From NCBI GenBank assembly GCA_964389305.1, contig CAYMEK010000015.1, forward strand, positions 8,524 through 72,523: 64,000 nucleotides of DNA. The letters are read 5' to 3'. Position numbers and translations under genes: made by a program. Source of the DNA: CAYMEK01 sp964389305 (GTDB taxonomy: Bacteria; Spirochaetota; Spirochaetia; SZUA-6; DRHE01). This document shows positions 32,357 through 41,592 of this stretch, one piece after another (within the stretch, counting starts at the first letter, position 1; each line of letters starts with the position of its first letter). The notes below the pieces were generated by a model that saw nothing but the letters and a program-made list of their open reading frames with translations, was not told the DNA's origin and made no database searches.

Positions 32357-33418
32357 ATGAACAGCCGGCACCGCCTTGTTTTTGCAGACTCGAGAGATCT
32401 ATCCTGGCTCCCGGACAACAGTATCGACTTGGTGGTTACCTCTCCGCCGTACCCGATGATAGAGATGTGGGACGAGCTGTTCACAGGATTGAATCCGGCG
32501 ATCGCAGGAAGCCTGGAGGCAGGGGAAGGCCTGGCGAGCTTTGAGGCGATGCACGCCGAGCTGGATACGGTATGGAAGGAGCTGTACCGGGTACTGAAGC
32601 GGGGAGGAATGCTGTGCATCAATGCAGGCGATGCGACGCGCAATCTCGACGGCAGCTTCCAGCTCTATGCCAACCACGTGCGTATCCTCAGCGCCTGCAT
32701 GCAGCTCGGCTTTCAGGTGCTGCCCGAGATTCTCTGGAGAAAACAGACCAACGCTCCCAACAAGTTTGTCGGCTCCGGCACCCTTCCCCCATCCGCCTAC
32801 GTAACCCTGGAGCACGAGTGGATCCTGGTGCTGCGCAAGGGAGGGCGGAGGAACTTCAAGGGCGAAACAGCCAGGCGCAACCGCTTGGAGAGCGCCTTCT
32901 TTTGGGAGGAGCGCAACATCTGGTTCTCCGATGTCTGGGATTTCAAGGGTACTCGCCAAAAGTTGGCCCAAGACTGCGGGCGTCAGCGCAGCGCCGCCTT
33001 TCCCCTGGAGCTTGCTTACCGCCTGCTCAACATGTTCTCGGTCAAAGGGGACCTGATCCTGGATCCGTTCGTCGGCGCCGGCACCACGACTCTCGCCGCC
33101 ATGTGCGCCGGCAGAAGCTCGTTAGGGGTGGAGATCGATCAAACCCTGGCGCCTTTTATTCAGGCCTCGATAAGCCGGGTCGTGAGCGCTTCGAACCGTA
33201 GGATCCTGGAGCGCCTGGAGGCGCACCGGGCCTTCATCGAGGAGTACCGCAGGAGCGGGAGGGAGCCTAAGTACAGAAGCCGGCACTACGGGTTTCCCGT
33301 GGTCAGCGCCCAGGAGCGGGAAATCCTGCTGAACTATCTGAGCTCTCTCAAGAGAATCTCGGAGCTGGAATGGAAGATCGAGTACTGCCCCGAAGCCGGC
33401 CTGGTCTTGAATTGTTGA
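32357..33418 (+). CDS. Solitary DNA methyltransferase (beta class)
   Basis: A 353-residue DNA methyltransferase. The catalytic motif IV TSPPYP (residues 28-33) precedes the SAM-binding motif I DPFVGAGTT (about 236-244), which is the beta-class order. The TSPPYP form is more usual for N4-cytosine than for N6-adenine methylation. About 200 residues between the motifs would hold the target-recognition region. No restriction endonuclease gene is next to it, so it looks like an orphan regulatory or protective methylase. It is convergent with addA, with 7 bases between the stops. Base composition matches its neighbours, so recent transfer is not evident. Confidence 0.85.
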   Translation: MNSRHRLVFADSRDLSWLPDNSIDLVVTSPPYPMIEMWDELFTGLNPAIAGSLEAGEGLASFEAMHAELDTVWKELYRVLKRGGMLCINAGDATRNLDGSFQLYANHVRILSACMQLGFQVLPEILWRKQTNAPNKFVGSGTLPPSAYVTLEHEWILVLRKGGRRNFKGETARRNRLESAFFWEERNIWFSDVWDFKGTRQKLAQDCGRQRSAAFPLELAYRLLNMFSVKGDLILDPFVGAGTTTLAAMCAGRSSLGVEIDQTLAPFIQASISRVVSASNRRILERLEAHRAFIEEYRRSGREPKYRSRHYGFPVVSAQEREILLNYLSSLKRISELEWKIEYCPEAGLVLNC

Positions 33419-33425
33419 AGCGCTT

Positions 33426-36400
33426 TCAGAGCAGCGGCCGGATCAGCCGGATGAGCTCGGGCCAGTCACGCCGCTTCTGGTAGCAGATCGGCTCACCGCT
33501 GCGCAGCAGAAACAGGCAGGCGGATATCTGCTTGTCCGTGAGCTCCGCCATGGCCAGCGCGTACAGGCCTAGCTGGCTCTCATGCTCTCCGGGCCGGTAG
33601 CTGCGGTCGGTTTTGAAGTCAACCAGGTAAACCCTATCTTCGCTCTCGAAAGCCAGGTCGACCTGGCCGCTAATATACAGCGGTCCCCGTTCGTCCTGGT
33701 GCCGATACAGAAACGGCAGTTCGCGTTCGATGCTGGTAGCTCGAACTGTCAGGACCCCCAGGGCTGAGGTAAAGAAGCGGCGGCACAGCTCGACAGCGCT
33801 TTCCTGCAGCAAGGCCCGGTGCTCCCGCGGGACCGTCAGCCGGGACCAGTCCGGCTCCGGGGCCGGTCCGGCGGGGTTCCGGCTCCAGCGATCGATGAGC
33901 CAATGGGTGAGCACTCCGAAGGGGGCTTCCAGTCCTTCCCCTGCAAGAATCGAATCGGCGGGAAGCGCCGGAAGGCTGAACGGCTTGCTGTCCTGCCCTT
34001 CGTCCTTTCGCCGCTGCTCCAGTACGGGATCGAGATGCCGGCACAGCTCGGTTACGCTGATTTCCCGGCGGGCGAACTGCCGGCGGATCGGTTCACCCCG
34101 ATAGCAGGCATCCAGGCCGGGAGGCGGGCCTGTGACCGGGCCGGCCGGGACCGGACGCCGCCTGCTGAGGTGATCGGGGTCAAGGGCTTCGATCCGGTGG
34201 ACCTGGAGGCTATAGGCGGAGCCGGCCGGAGGAGCTGCCTCGGCGAGGGTTTCCACAGACGCTCCCAGCCCCCTGAGAAGGAGGTTGAGATGAGCCCTGG
34301 GAGATGCGCGGTTCCTCGATCCGTGAGTACCGCTGAGAACGAGGTGGTGCCGGGCCCGGGTCAGAGCCACGTACAGGAGGCGTTTGATCTCCGCCAACTC
34401 CTTTCCCTCCGCTTCCTGTTCGCCCAGCCGGGTGAAGTAGTTTCCGGGACCCAGGTTGACGGTGACGCCGCAGTCCTCCGACAGGTAGTAGGGAGCCGAG
34501 CCCGATCGCGCCCGTCCCAGGTTCCCCATGTCGGCCAGCACGACGATCGGAAACTCCAGACCTTTGGACCTGTGTATCGTGAGTATCTGTACACCCGGCT
34601 GCCGCGGTCTGGGAACATCGAGGTCCTCCAGCCTCTCGTAGCGGCCAAGATTGCGGCGAAGAAAATCGAGGAACAGGGCCAGGCTGTCTCCCTGGCGGTC
34701 GAATCGCTCGGCCAGTGCCAGCAGGTATTCGTAGTGCTCCAGATAGCTGTGGTTGTCCGGGTTGCGCAGGATCGTGTAGCGGTAGCCGAAGGAGTACCAC
34801 AACCGGTGAAGCAGCTCTCCGATCGAAACCCGGTCGGCTAGCTCCCTCACCATCTCATAGATGTTGGCGGCCTGTTCGAGGCGTCGCCGGTCTTCTACGC
34901 TCATCTCCACCACTTCCAGGCCGGAAAACAAGCCGGGCCGTGCGGACAGGGACAGCAGCAGGCGAAAGGCGGTCTGATCCGAGACGTTGAGAAACGGCGA
35001 GCGGAGCACCCCCGCATAGGCGACCCTGTCTTCGGGATAGACGGCTAGCTGGAGGAGCTGATACAGGTCGCCGGCTGGAGCTTCCATGAACAGACTGCGC
35101 ACGTTTTGGGTGGTGTAGGGAACGGCGAAATGGCGCAGCATCCGTTCGTAGTGGATCTGGTTTCCTGTCGATCGCAGCAGAAGCGCAAAGTCTTCGTAGC
35201 CCGCCGGTCTTGTATCCCCGGCCTGGGCCACGAGCAGGCTCTGTTTCCGTACCGCCTCGTGAATGAAGCGAGCCGCGGCGTAGGCTTCCGAGAAGGCGGG
35301 TGGGGCCGTGAACCGTCCTTCCTCTGCGGCTGTCTCGTAGGATCCGTAGAGCAGATGCACCTGCGGGGTCAGGGGATTGTCTTCACCGCCTCTGGTCATT
35401 TTCTGGAAACGAGCATCGAAATCGGCGGACCCTTCCCCAAGCACCGCGGAAAAGATCCGGTTGAAAAACTCCACCAGTCCGGATTCGCTGCGGTAGTTCC
35501 TGTCCATCTCGATGGTCTGCCCTCCGCAGCGTTTAAGCTCGCCGTACAGGGACTTGAATACGCTTACGTCGGCGCCCCTGAAGCGGTAGATCGACTGCTT
35601 TTCGTCCCCCACGAAGAAAAGCTTGTCCTCTTCCAGCTCTTCGGGTCCGGGGACCCCCTCAGAGCAGGCTTGCAGTCGCTCGGCCAGGAGATAAAGGAGG
35701 TCCCTCTGCAGCCGGTTGTTGTCCTGGAACTCGTCGATCATGATGTACCGGTAGCGATTCTTGTAGTACTGCCGCAGGGGCTTGTTCCGTATCAGGGCAG
35801 CCACGGCCAGTTCCGCCACGTCCTGAAAGGTAACCAGAGCGGCCGAACGTTTTTTTTCTACGAACTCCTGGCCGAAGCGAGTGAGCAGAGAGAAGATGCT
35901 TTCCAGCGCGCTCTCCTGAGCCAGAGTACCTGCCAGAACCTTGAGGGATTCAAGCTCCGGCTTGAGACGGTCGATCAAACCCTTCAACTGCTGGATGTCT
36001 TCAGCCCCGCGCCCACCCGGTTTCTTCAGCGACAGCTCCCGCAGTGTGCCTGCCGCTTCCCGAAAGCTCTTATCCCTGAGTAATCCGGCCACTCGGTCCA
36101 GCAAGCCGAGAGATTCTTGGACGCTGCGGATCGAGGCGGTGCGGGGAGCGAGTCGGCCGATCTCGGCGGCCAGTGAGCGGGCGCGGTCGAGCCCTTGCCG
36201 GAGACCGCTGCGGCAGCGCCGGAGCTGAGAATCGAGCATGGCCGGGAAGTCCGGACCATCCGGCAGGTGGATATGCTGCAGGGCCAGATCGGCGAGCAGG
36301 GCTTTCCAGATCCGCTCGAAATCGTGAACGGCCAGAAGCGCCCGCACGCCCGGGTCTTCCAGGTTTTCCAGGAGGAAATCCAGGCTGGCCTGTTCGGCCA

Positions 36401-36773
36401 GCCGGGCCACGGCCTCCTGGTCGTAGCGAAAAATCGGGGGCAGGCCGAACTGCTCGCTGGAGTTGCTCACCACTTCGGCACAGAAGCTGTCCAGAGTGGA
36501 GATCTGGGCCTTCTCGAAGTCCTGGAGCTGCTTCCGCAGAGCGGCCGGGGCCCGAAGCAGCCGGTTGTAAATGCGTTCGTACATCTCGGCGGCAGCCTTT
36601 TGGGTGAATGTAAGAGCGAGCACTCGATCAACGGCCACGCCGCGGTGTTCCAGCAGCCAGCAAAACCGTTCGGCAAGCACCGTGGTCTTGCCCGAGCCCG
36701 CTCCCGCCATGACTACCGCGTTTTTCAAGACGGTGATTGCTTTCCGCTGTTTTGAGTCGAAGGAAAACTCCAT
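33426..36773 (-). CDS. addA: AddA-type helicase-nuclease subunit
   Basis: An 1115-residue UvrD/RecB-like protein, one subunit of an AddAB (RecBCD-equivalent) complex that resects double-strand breaks. In order: Walker A MAGAGSGKTT near residue 25, DEFQD as motif II, DEKQSIYRFRGAD as motif III, TIHRSKGLEFPIVVLADMG as motif V, and LYVALTRARHHLVLSG as motif VI. A C-terminal PD-(D/E)XK nuclease follows with VYLVDFKTD and QLGLYALAM. The nuclease and helicase motifs all look intact. The ATG at 36773 lies 4 bases after the addB stop, so the operon reads era-addB-addA. Confidence 0.88.
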   Translation of the reverse strand: MEFSFDSKQRKAITVLKNAVVMAGAGSGKTTVLAERFCWLLEHRGVAVDRVLALTFTQKAAAEMYERIYNRLLRAPAALRKQLQDFEKAQISTLDSFCAEVVSNSSEQFGLPPIFRYDQEAVARLAEQASLDFLLENLEDPGVRALLAVHDFERIWKALLADLALQHIHLPDGPDFPAMLDSQLRRCRSGLRQGLDRARSLAAEIGRLAPRTASIRSVQESLGLLDRVAGLLRDKSFREAAGTLRELSLKKPGGRGAEDIQQLKGLIDRLKPELESLKVLAGTLAQESALESIFSLLTRFGQEFVEKKRSAALVTFQDVAELAVAALIRNKPLRQYYKNRYRYIMIDEFQDNNRLQRDLLYLLAERLQACSEGVPGPEELEEDKLFFVGDEKQSIYRFRGADVSVFKSLYGELKRCGGQTIEMDRNYRSESGLVEFFNRIFSAVLGEGSADFDARFQKMTRGGEDNPLTPQVHLLYGSYETAAEEGRFTAPPAFSEAYAAARFIHEAVRKQSLLVAQAGDTRPAGYEDFALLLRSTGNQIHYERMLRHFAVPYTTQNVRSLFMEAPAGDLYQLLQLAVYPEDRVAYAGVLRSPFLNVSDQTAFRLLLSLSARPGLFSGLEVVEMSVEDRRRLEQAANIYEMVRELADRVSIGELLHRLWYSFGYRYTILRNPDNHSYLEHYEYLLALAERFDRQGDSLALFLDFLRRNLGRYERLEDLDVPRPRQPGVQILTIHRSKGLEFPIVVLADMGNLGRARSGSAPYYLSEDCGVTVNLGPGNYFTRLGEQEAEGKELAEIKRLLYVALTRARHHLVLSGTHGSRNRASPRAHLNLLLRGLGASVETLAEAAPPAGSAYSLQVHRIEALDPDHLSRRRPVPAGPVTGPPPGLDACYRGEPIRRQFARREISVTELCRHLDPVLEQRRKDEGQDSKPFSLPALPADSILAGEGLEAPFGVLTHWLIDRWSRNPAGPAPEPDWSRLTVPREHRALLQESAVELCRRFFTSALGVLTVRATSIERELPFLYRHQDERGPLYISGQVDLAFESEDRVYLVDFKTDRSYRPGEHESQLGLYALAMAELTDKQISACLFLLRSGEPICYQKRRDWPELIRLIRPLL

Positions 36774-36777
36774 GGCC

Positions 36778-39471
36778 TCACGGATCGAGCAGGTAGCGCC
36801 GCCTGCACACCTCGGCCAGCGGACACCGGCTGCATTCTACCCTGTACGGATCCAGGATCCGGAAATCGCCCCGTGCAATCCGGTCTCCCATCTCCCGAAT
36901 CCGTTCTTTCATCTTTTCAACACTCAAGCGCATGGCCCCGGCCTCAGCCATGTTACTTCCCGGACCGCCGAACAGGAAACGGTAGCGTCTGTTTTCGATC
37001 GAGTAAAAGGCCGCCCTGGAAACGCTACGGCCCGTGGACTCCATCAGGTATATGTAGCAGGGCATCTGCAGAGACACGGGATCCGGAGAAAAAATCTCGG
37101 CGGCAGCGGGCACCTTTTTCTTTTTGTAATCCACCACCGTGTAGCCGCCGGGATTTTTGCAGATCCTGTCGATCTTGCCTACCAGCACGATTCCCGCCTC
37201 GACTACCAGGCTCTGCAGCTTGATTTCGGTAGCCTCGGTCTGCTCTTCCCCCATCATCTCGAGATCCGCGTCGAGAAAAGCCAGGGCCAGCTCTTTGGCC
37301 CTGCGCTCGAGCTGACTCCACAGGGGCCTCAGCAGCACGGGGTTTTTTCTCCGGTACGCGCTGCACACCTCGGCCACCGTCCTTCTCATCCGATCCCGGT
37401 ATTCCACCTTCTTCTCCGGACGGAGGTGAAGGTGGCCTCCCTCATTTTCTTCGGCTGTGAAGAAACGCTGCAGCACCCGGTGCATGATGATGCCGAACTC
37501 CCTGGGATCGCTGAGCACGACTTCGAAGTCCTCGCTTTCCACACCAAGCAGCCTCTCCAGCAGAAAATGGAACGGACAGAGGGAAAAACGTTCCAGGGCC
37601 GTGGTGCTGATGCCGAGTGTTCCCTGCTCGTCCTTCAGACGGTCCTCGAGCGTACAGATCAGCCGCCGGTCGGCAAGCGGGCTCCTGGTGGCGTCCAGCT
37701 CCCTCCGCTTAAGGGCCGAGACCGAGGCGCTGAGATAGCCGCTGCTCTGTACGGGCAGGAGCGGAAACGATCCTCCTCCCGCCCAGGCTTCCCGCTCCAG
37801 GCTGTAGGAGTCGGGCGCGGGCGGCGTCCCGGCGGCCTGCGGTGCAAGCCCCTGAGCCGCGAAGAAGGCCGGGGGCAGGTTCGCGCCGCGGGCGTCCCGG
37901 CGGGAGTAGCTGAAGCGAACCCGGCTTCCGCAGTGGCTGTACAGCCGCAGATAATCGGCCGACAGCTCCTTCTGGGTCTCGGCGAAATGTTCTTCCTCGT
38001 GGATACTCAAAAACGGATAGCGGCGGATCCGGTGGCCGGTGGCGGCCTGGGAGCAGTTGACCAGAAAGTGATGCTCGGGCGTAATCCCTGCGCTCACGCG
38101 GTAAGGATAAACCGCAACTCCGCCGCCCTTCTGACCGGGCACATAGACACTCGAGGCGAGGTAGCTCCACCAGAGCGAAAAAACCGCCTCGGAAGGGGGC
38201 GGGGCGACCTGCTCCGCCCAGTCGAGAGCATTCAGGGTGTCGACGGCGAACTGAAAGATCCGCAGCTCCTCCTCGGCGAGACGCTTCAAATCCAGGAAGG
38301 AAGCGGCGAAGTCAACCAGATCGCTCTTTAGCTCGGCGAAACTCCGTGCCCGTATTATCCGCTGTAGTTGGTGGCGGAGACTGGAGTAGAACCCCTTGAT
38401 CCGGCTCAGGGGTAAGCCGCGCGGATTCCCGGCCCGGCGGGTCGCTTCGACAGCGAGCCGCCAGCTATCCCTGCCGCCGCCGGTCTGGTTGCGAAGGAGC
38501 CGGCTGTCCAACCCCACGCGGATCAAGCCGCGGCAAAGCCCTTCCTGTTTCCAGGGCAGAGCGCGGTCGAGAAGGAGGGCTTTCATCGTGGGAAGATCGA
38601 AGGAGCAGTCCACCGCCGAGCGGATCCGTCCTAGGGCCCTGATCAGGGGGAACTCGCAGAGCGCTCTGCCCTGATGAATCGCCAGGGGCACTTCGTAAAG
38701 CTCAGCTTCCCGCCTCAAGAGCGTCTCGAGCATGCTCAGCTCTCCCACGGTGAGCACGATGTCCTGCGGATCGGTTCCCCGATCGAGCAGCTCCGCCACC
38801 GCCAGAAGGGTCCAGCGGACCTCCTCGATGATCGTGTCGAATACCTGGATTCCGACGCCCGGCCGGGGGCAAGGGGGAATGGAAACGCATTGAAGGCGGG
38901 GATCGGCGGCCAGCAGGGATTCGAACTCACCGAAGTCTTCGATGATTTCGGGGTAGAACAGGAGGTAGCGCGCCGCAGCGGGACGGAACAGCGGATGTTC
39001 GTAACCGGGCTCGTAGAGCCGGGCCGCGGCGAGAAAAGAGCTGTATTCCGTGTACAGCAGCCGGAGATCGTCCAGCTTTCCGCTGCTGAACGCCGGCCAG
39101 CGCGCCTGGAGCGCCGGGACCCGGTTGAGGGCCGGCAGTAGCCTCTGCAAGGAAGGCAGGAACACGAGGTAGTTTCCGGCATAGCGGGCAGGTACCAGGT
39201 GCCTCAAAAAGGGGCTTCGACTGTTGCGCTCCAGGAGCCGGCTTAGAAACAGCAGGCGGACGGACCTGTTCACCGCTGTACGGTTCTCCGGGTGCTGGAA
39301 ACAGGACTCCTTGAACTGATCCCAGGAGAGGAAGCGATTCAGGGCCAGGGTCCGGCGTGTAGAGGCAGCCAGGGCGCTGCGGCATTGCAGGCGGGCCGTG
39401 ACTTCGGAAGGGAAGACGAAGCTGATTCCGGGATCTTCCAGATTGTCCCGTATGACCGTGCGGGCGCTCAT
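36778..39471 (-). CDS. addB: AddB-type nuclease subunit with Fe-S cysteines
   Basis: An 897-residue partner of AddA. The N-terminal ~550 residues are a degenerate helicase-like region without a Walker A motif. The C-terminus has a RecB-family nuclease domain with GKIDRICKNPGGYTVVDYKKK as the catalytic core. Four cysteines for a 4Fe-4S cluster are present: one in ERFSLCPFHFLL and three in the final CSRCPLAEVC, an arrangement known from AddB. The start at ATG 39471 lies 11 bases after the era stop. The order with addA and the complementary lengths support the AddAB assignment. Confidence 0.82.
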   Translation of the reverse strand: MSARTVIRDNLEDPGISFVFPSEVTARLQCRSALAASTRRTLALNRFLSWDQFKESCFQHPENRTAVNRSVRLLFLSRLLERNSRSPFLRHLVPARYAGNYLVFLPSLQRLLPALNRVPALQARWPAFSSGKLDDLRLLYTEYSSFLAAARLYEPGYEHPLFRPAAARYLLFYPEIIEDFGEFESLLAADPRLQCVSIPPCPRPGVGIQVFDTIIEEVRWTLLAVAELLDRGTDPQDIVLTVGELSMLETLLRREAELYEVPLAIHQGRALCEFPLIRALGRIRSAVDCSFDLPTMKALLLDRALPWKQEGLCRGLIRVGLDSRLLRNQTGGGRDSWRLAVEATRRAGNPRGLPLSRIKGFYSSLRHQLQRIIRARSFAELKSDLVDFAASFLDLKRLAEEELRIFQFAVDTLNALDWAEQVAPPPSEAVFSLWWSYLASSVYVPGQKGGGVAVYPYRVSAGITPEHHFLVNCSQAATGHRIRRYPFLSIHEEEHFAETQKELSADYLRLYSHCGSRVRFSYSRRDARGANLPPAFFAAQGLAPQAAGTPPAPDSYSLEREAWAGGGSFPLLPVQSSGYLSASVSALKRRELDATRSPLADRRLICTLEDRLKDEQGTLGISTTALERFSLCPFHFLLERLLGVESEDFEVVLSDPREFGIIMHRVLQRFFTAEENEGGHLHLRPEKKVEYRDRMRRTVAEVCSAYRRKNPVLLRPLWSQLERRAKELALAFLDADLEMMGEEQTEATEIKLQSLVVEAGIVLVGKIDRICKNPGGYTVVDYKKKKVPAAAEIFSPDPVSLQMPCYIYLMESTGRSVSRAAFYSIENRRYRFLFGGPGSNMAEAGAMRLSVEKMKERIREMGDRIARGDFRILDPYRVECSRCPLAEVCRRRYLLDP

Positions 39472-39482
39472 GAGGCTGTCTC

Positions 39483-40358
39483 TCAGTGGATGAGCTTCTT
39501 CAGTAGCGTGTCGTCCTTTCGCCATTTGGGTCTGGTTTTGACCCGAACATCCAGCCTGACCGGATAAGGAAACAGCCGGCCAGCCTCCTCCTCGGCCTCC
39601 CGGACGATTGTTCTGATTCTCTCTCCTCCCTTTCCCACCAGGATTCCCTTTTGCGATTCCCGCTCGACGTAAAGGAAAGCCCTCACCCACAGGTAGCGGT
39701 CGTCGTCCTTCATCTCCATGTCGCTGATATCCACGTAGAGGGAATGCGGGACTTCCTGACGGGTTTGCCGTATCGCCTTTTCGCGTATGATCTCGGCAAG
39801 GCGAAAATCCGGACTCTGGTCCGTATAGAGGCCTTCCGGATACAGCTCCTCACCCTCCGGCGCCAGCGCCCAGACGGCGCCGAGAAGCTCCGGTACTCCT
39901 TCGCCGGTAAGAGCGGAGATCGCCTGGATCCTGGGACCGGCCAATGTTCGTTCGACCAGGCCGCGTATTTTAAGGCCTGGGTCGCCGCCGATATCGATCT
40001 TGTTCAGGCCCACGATCAACCTCTGCTCTTTACCGTGGAGCAGCTCCATGAGGGCGTGTTCCTCCTGCCCCGGCTGTCGGGTCACGTCGATCAGATACAG
40101 CAGCACATCGGCCTCGGACATGGTGCCGATGGCCAGCTCCTTCAAGTACAGGTTCATCTTCTTGTCCGACAGGTGAAAGCCGGGCGTATCGATGAATACC
40201 AGCTGTCCTTCCGGGGCATTGTAGATCCCCCGCACGCGGTTGCGGGTCGTCTGGGGTGCGGAGGAGACGATCGACACCTTGTGCCCGCAGATCCTGTTCA
40301 TCAAGGTGGATTTGCCGCAGGAGGGTCTTCCCAAAAGCCCTACGAAGGCCGCTTTCAT
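39483..40358 (-). CDS. era: GTPase Era
   Basis: A 291-residue GTPase that binds 16S rRNA near its 3' end and assists small-subunit maturation. G1 is GRPSCGKST (residues 10-18), G3 is DTPGFH, G4 is NKID and G5 is SALTGEGV. The C-terminal KH domain has VGKGGERIRTIVREA. The glycine after GRP is a cysteine-containing variant (SCGKS rather than NVGKS), which is unusual but keeps the K and S residues. It leads the operon era-addB-addA; its promoter is at 40370-40398. Confidence 0.95.
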   Translation of the reverse strand: MKAAFVGLLGRPSCGKSTLMNRICGHKVSIVSSAPQTTRNRVRGIYNAPEGQLVFIDTPGFHLSDKKMNLYLKELAIGTMSEADVLLYLIDVTRQPGQEEHALMELLHGKEQRLIVGLNKIDIGGDPGLKIRGLVERTLAGPRIQAISALTGEGVPELLGAVWALAPEGEELYPEGLYTDQSPDFRLAEIIREKAIRQTRQEVPHSLYVDISDMEMKDDDRYLWVRAFLYVERESQKGILVGKGGERIRTIVREAEEEAGRLFPYPVRLDVRVKTRPKWRKDDTLLKKLIH

Positions 40359-40369
40359 GGTCCGCCTGC

Positions 40370-40398
40370 ATAGTAGAAGTATTACGCCTACTTTTCAA
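40370..40398 (-). promoter_or_regulatory. Promoter of the era-addB-addA operon
   Basis: On the minus strand, TTGAAA (40398-40393), a 17-base spacer and TACTAT (40375-40370), with 11 bases to the era ATG. The leader would be only about 5 bases, too short for a ribosome-binding site. Confidence 0.6.
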
Positions 40399-40450
40399 GA
40401 AACACGCACTTCTTTCGCTGCCCTCACCCCGCGCCCGTTATTAAACACCC

Positions 40451-40479
40451 TTGTAGCTGTATCCCCATTGGGCTACTGT
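40451..40479 (+). promoter_or_regulatory. Promoter of apbE; decides the start codon
   Basis: TTGTAG (40451-40456), a 17-base spacer and TACTGT (40474-40479). The -10 abuts the first ATG (40480) and is exactly 6 bases from the second ATG (40486). If this promoter is real, the transcript begins at 40486 and excludes the first ATG. Confidence 0.45.
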
Positions 40480-40485
40480 ATGGCG

Positions 40486-41496
40486 ATGTCGCGACGAAGC
40501 GCAGGCCTCTCCTTGGCCGCAATCCTTGTTCTTGTTCTCGTTCTCGCCTCCTGTGAGGTGCCGCTCCATCGCGAGACCCGCTTCGCCATGTCCACTACCC
40601 TGACGGTTCTCGTTTCCGGCCGGCCCCGGCCGGACTGGACGGCCCTCTTCGATCTTGCCGCAGCCAAGGCCCGGGAGTTCGACCACCGCTATCCGGACAG
40701 CCCGATCTGGGAGTTGAACCGGGAGGGAAGGGGCAGGCCGCCGCAGGAGGTGCTGCTTCTGGCCAAGGCTGTCGCCGAGCGAAGCGGCGGGGCTTTCGAT
40801 CCGACCATCCTTCCCCTGACCGCGCTGTGGTCCTTCGACTCGGGGGGCAGGCTCCCTGCGGAGCAGGAGATCGCCGGCGCCCGCAGTCGAGTGGACTACT
40901 CCCGCCTGGTCATCGGCCCGGATGGAGAGGTCGCTCTTCCCCGCGGCTTCGGTCTGGACCTCGGCGGGATCGCCAAGGGGGCGGTGGTGGACCTGCTCGG
41001 AGCCTATCTGCTGCGGCAGGGCTACGAAGATTTTCTGATCGATGCGGGCGGGGATATCCTGATCTGCGGGCGCAAGGGTGGAACCGCGGCCTGGCGGATC
41101 GCCATTCGCCATCCCAGGAACAATCAGGCCATTGTCGGAGTATTGACCTTGGGGGAGAAGGGAAAGATGCAGGCGATCGTAACCTCCGGAGACTATGAGA
41201 GGTTTTTCGAGCAGGGCGGCGTGCGCTACCACCATATCCTCGATCCGCGCACCGGTTACCCGGCGCGCGGCCTGGCCTCGGTTACCGTGATTGCTCCCAC
41301 CTGCGCCGAAGCCGATGCCCTGGCTACGGCGGCCTTCGTGCTCGGGCCCGACCGGGGACGGTGGTTTTTCGAGGAGCGGCCCGACACGGAGGGGCTGCTC
41401 ATCGGAGAACGTGACGGGCGTCTGGAAGCCCACGGCACGGCCGGTTTTCCTCTGTCCGTCGAAGCGCTTCAGCTCGAAGCGCCGACTCCGCCTTGA
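40486..41496 (+). CDS. apbE: FAD:protein FMN transferase (ApbE), lipoprotein
   Basis: Attaches FMN through a phosphoester bond to threonine residues of extracytoplasmic flavoproteins such as NQR/RNF subunits. The 336-residue protein has a lipobox ending at C23 (LVLASC). ApbE motifs seen are DLGGIAKGAVVDLLGAY, LIDAGGDI and HHILDPRTGYPARG, and the metal-binding aspartate/threonine region is intact. The ATG at 40486 is preferred on promoter spacing; 40480 is the alternative. It is divergent from era. No flavinylation target such as an FMN-binding subunit is encoded nearby. Confidence 0.9.
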   Translation: MSRRSAGLSLAAILVLVLVLASCEVPLHRETRFAMSTTLTVLVSGRPRPDWTALFDLAAAKAREFDHRYPDSPIWELNREGRGRPPQEVLLLAKAVAERSGGAFDPTILPLTALWSFDSGGRLPAEQEIAGARSRVDYSRLVIGPDGEVALPRGFGLDLGGIAKGAVVDLLGAYLLRQGYEDFLIDAGGDILICGRKGGTAAWRIAIRHPRNNQAIVGVLTLGEKGKMQAIVTSGDYERFFEQGGVRYHHILDPRTGYPARGLASVTVIAPTCAEADALATAAFVLGPDRGRWFFEERPDTEGLLIGERDGRLEAHGTAGFPLSVEALQLEAPTPP

Positions 41497-41592
41497 AGGA
41501 CGGACCGAGGCCGGCTGCGGCGCCGCGGCTCCCGAAACGCCGGCCGCAGATCGGGACGCCTGCCGAGCAGAGGGCCGGCTTGCGGGCTCACT

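Noticed and set aside
36571..38331. Open frame of 586 codons on the plus strand opposite addA/addB
   Set aside because: It lies fully antisense to two genes with complete helicase and nuclease motifs; long shadow frames are common in GC-rich coding DNA, and the translation shows no family features.
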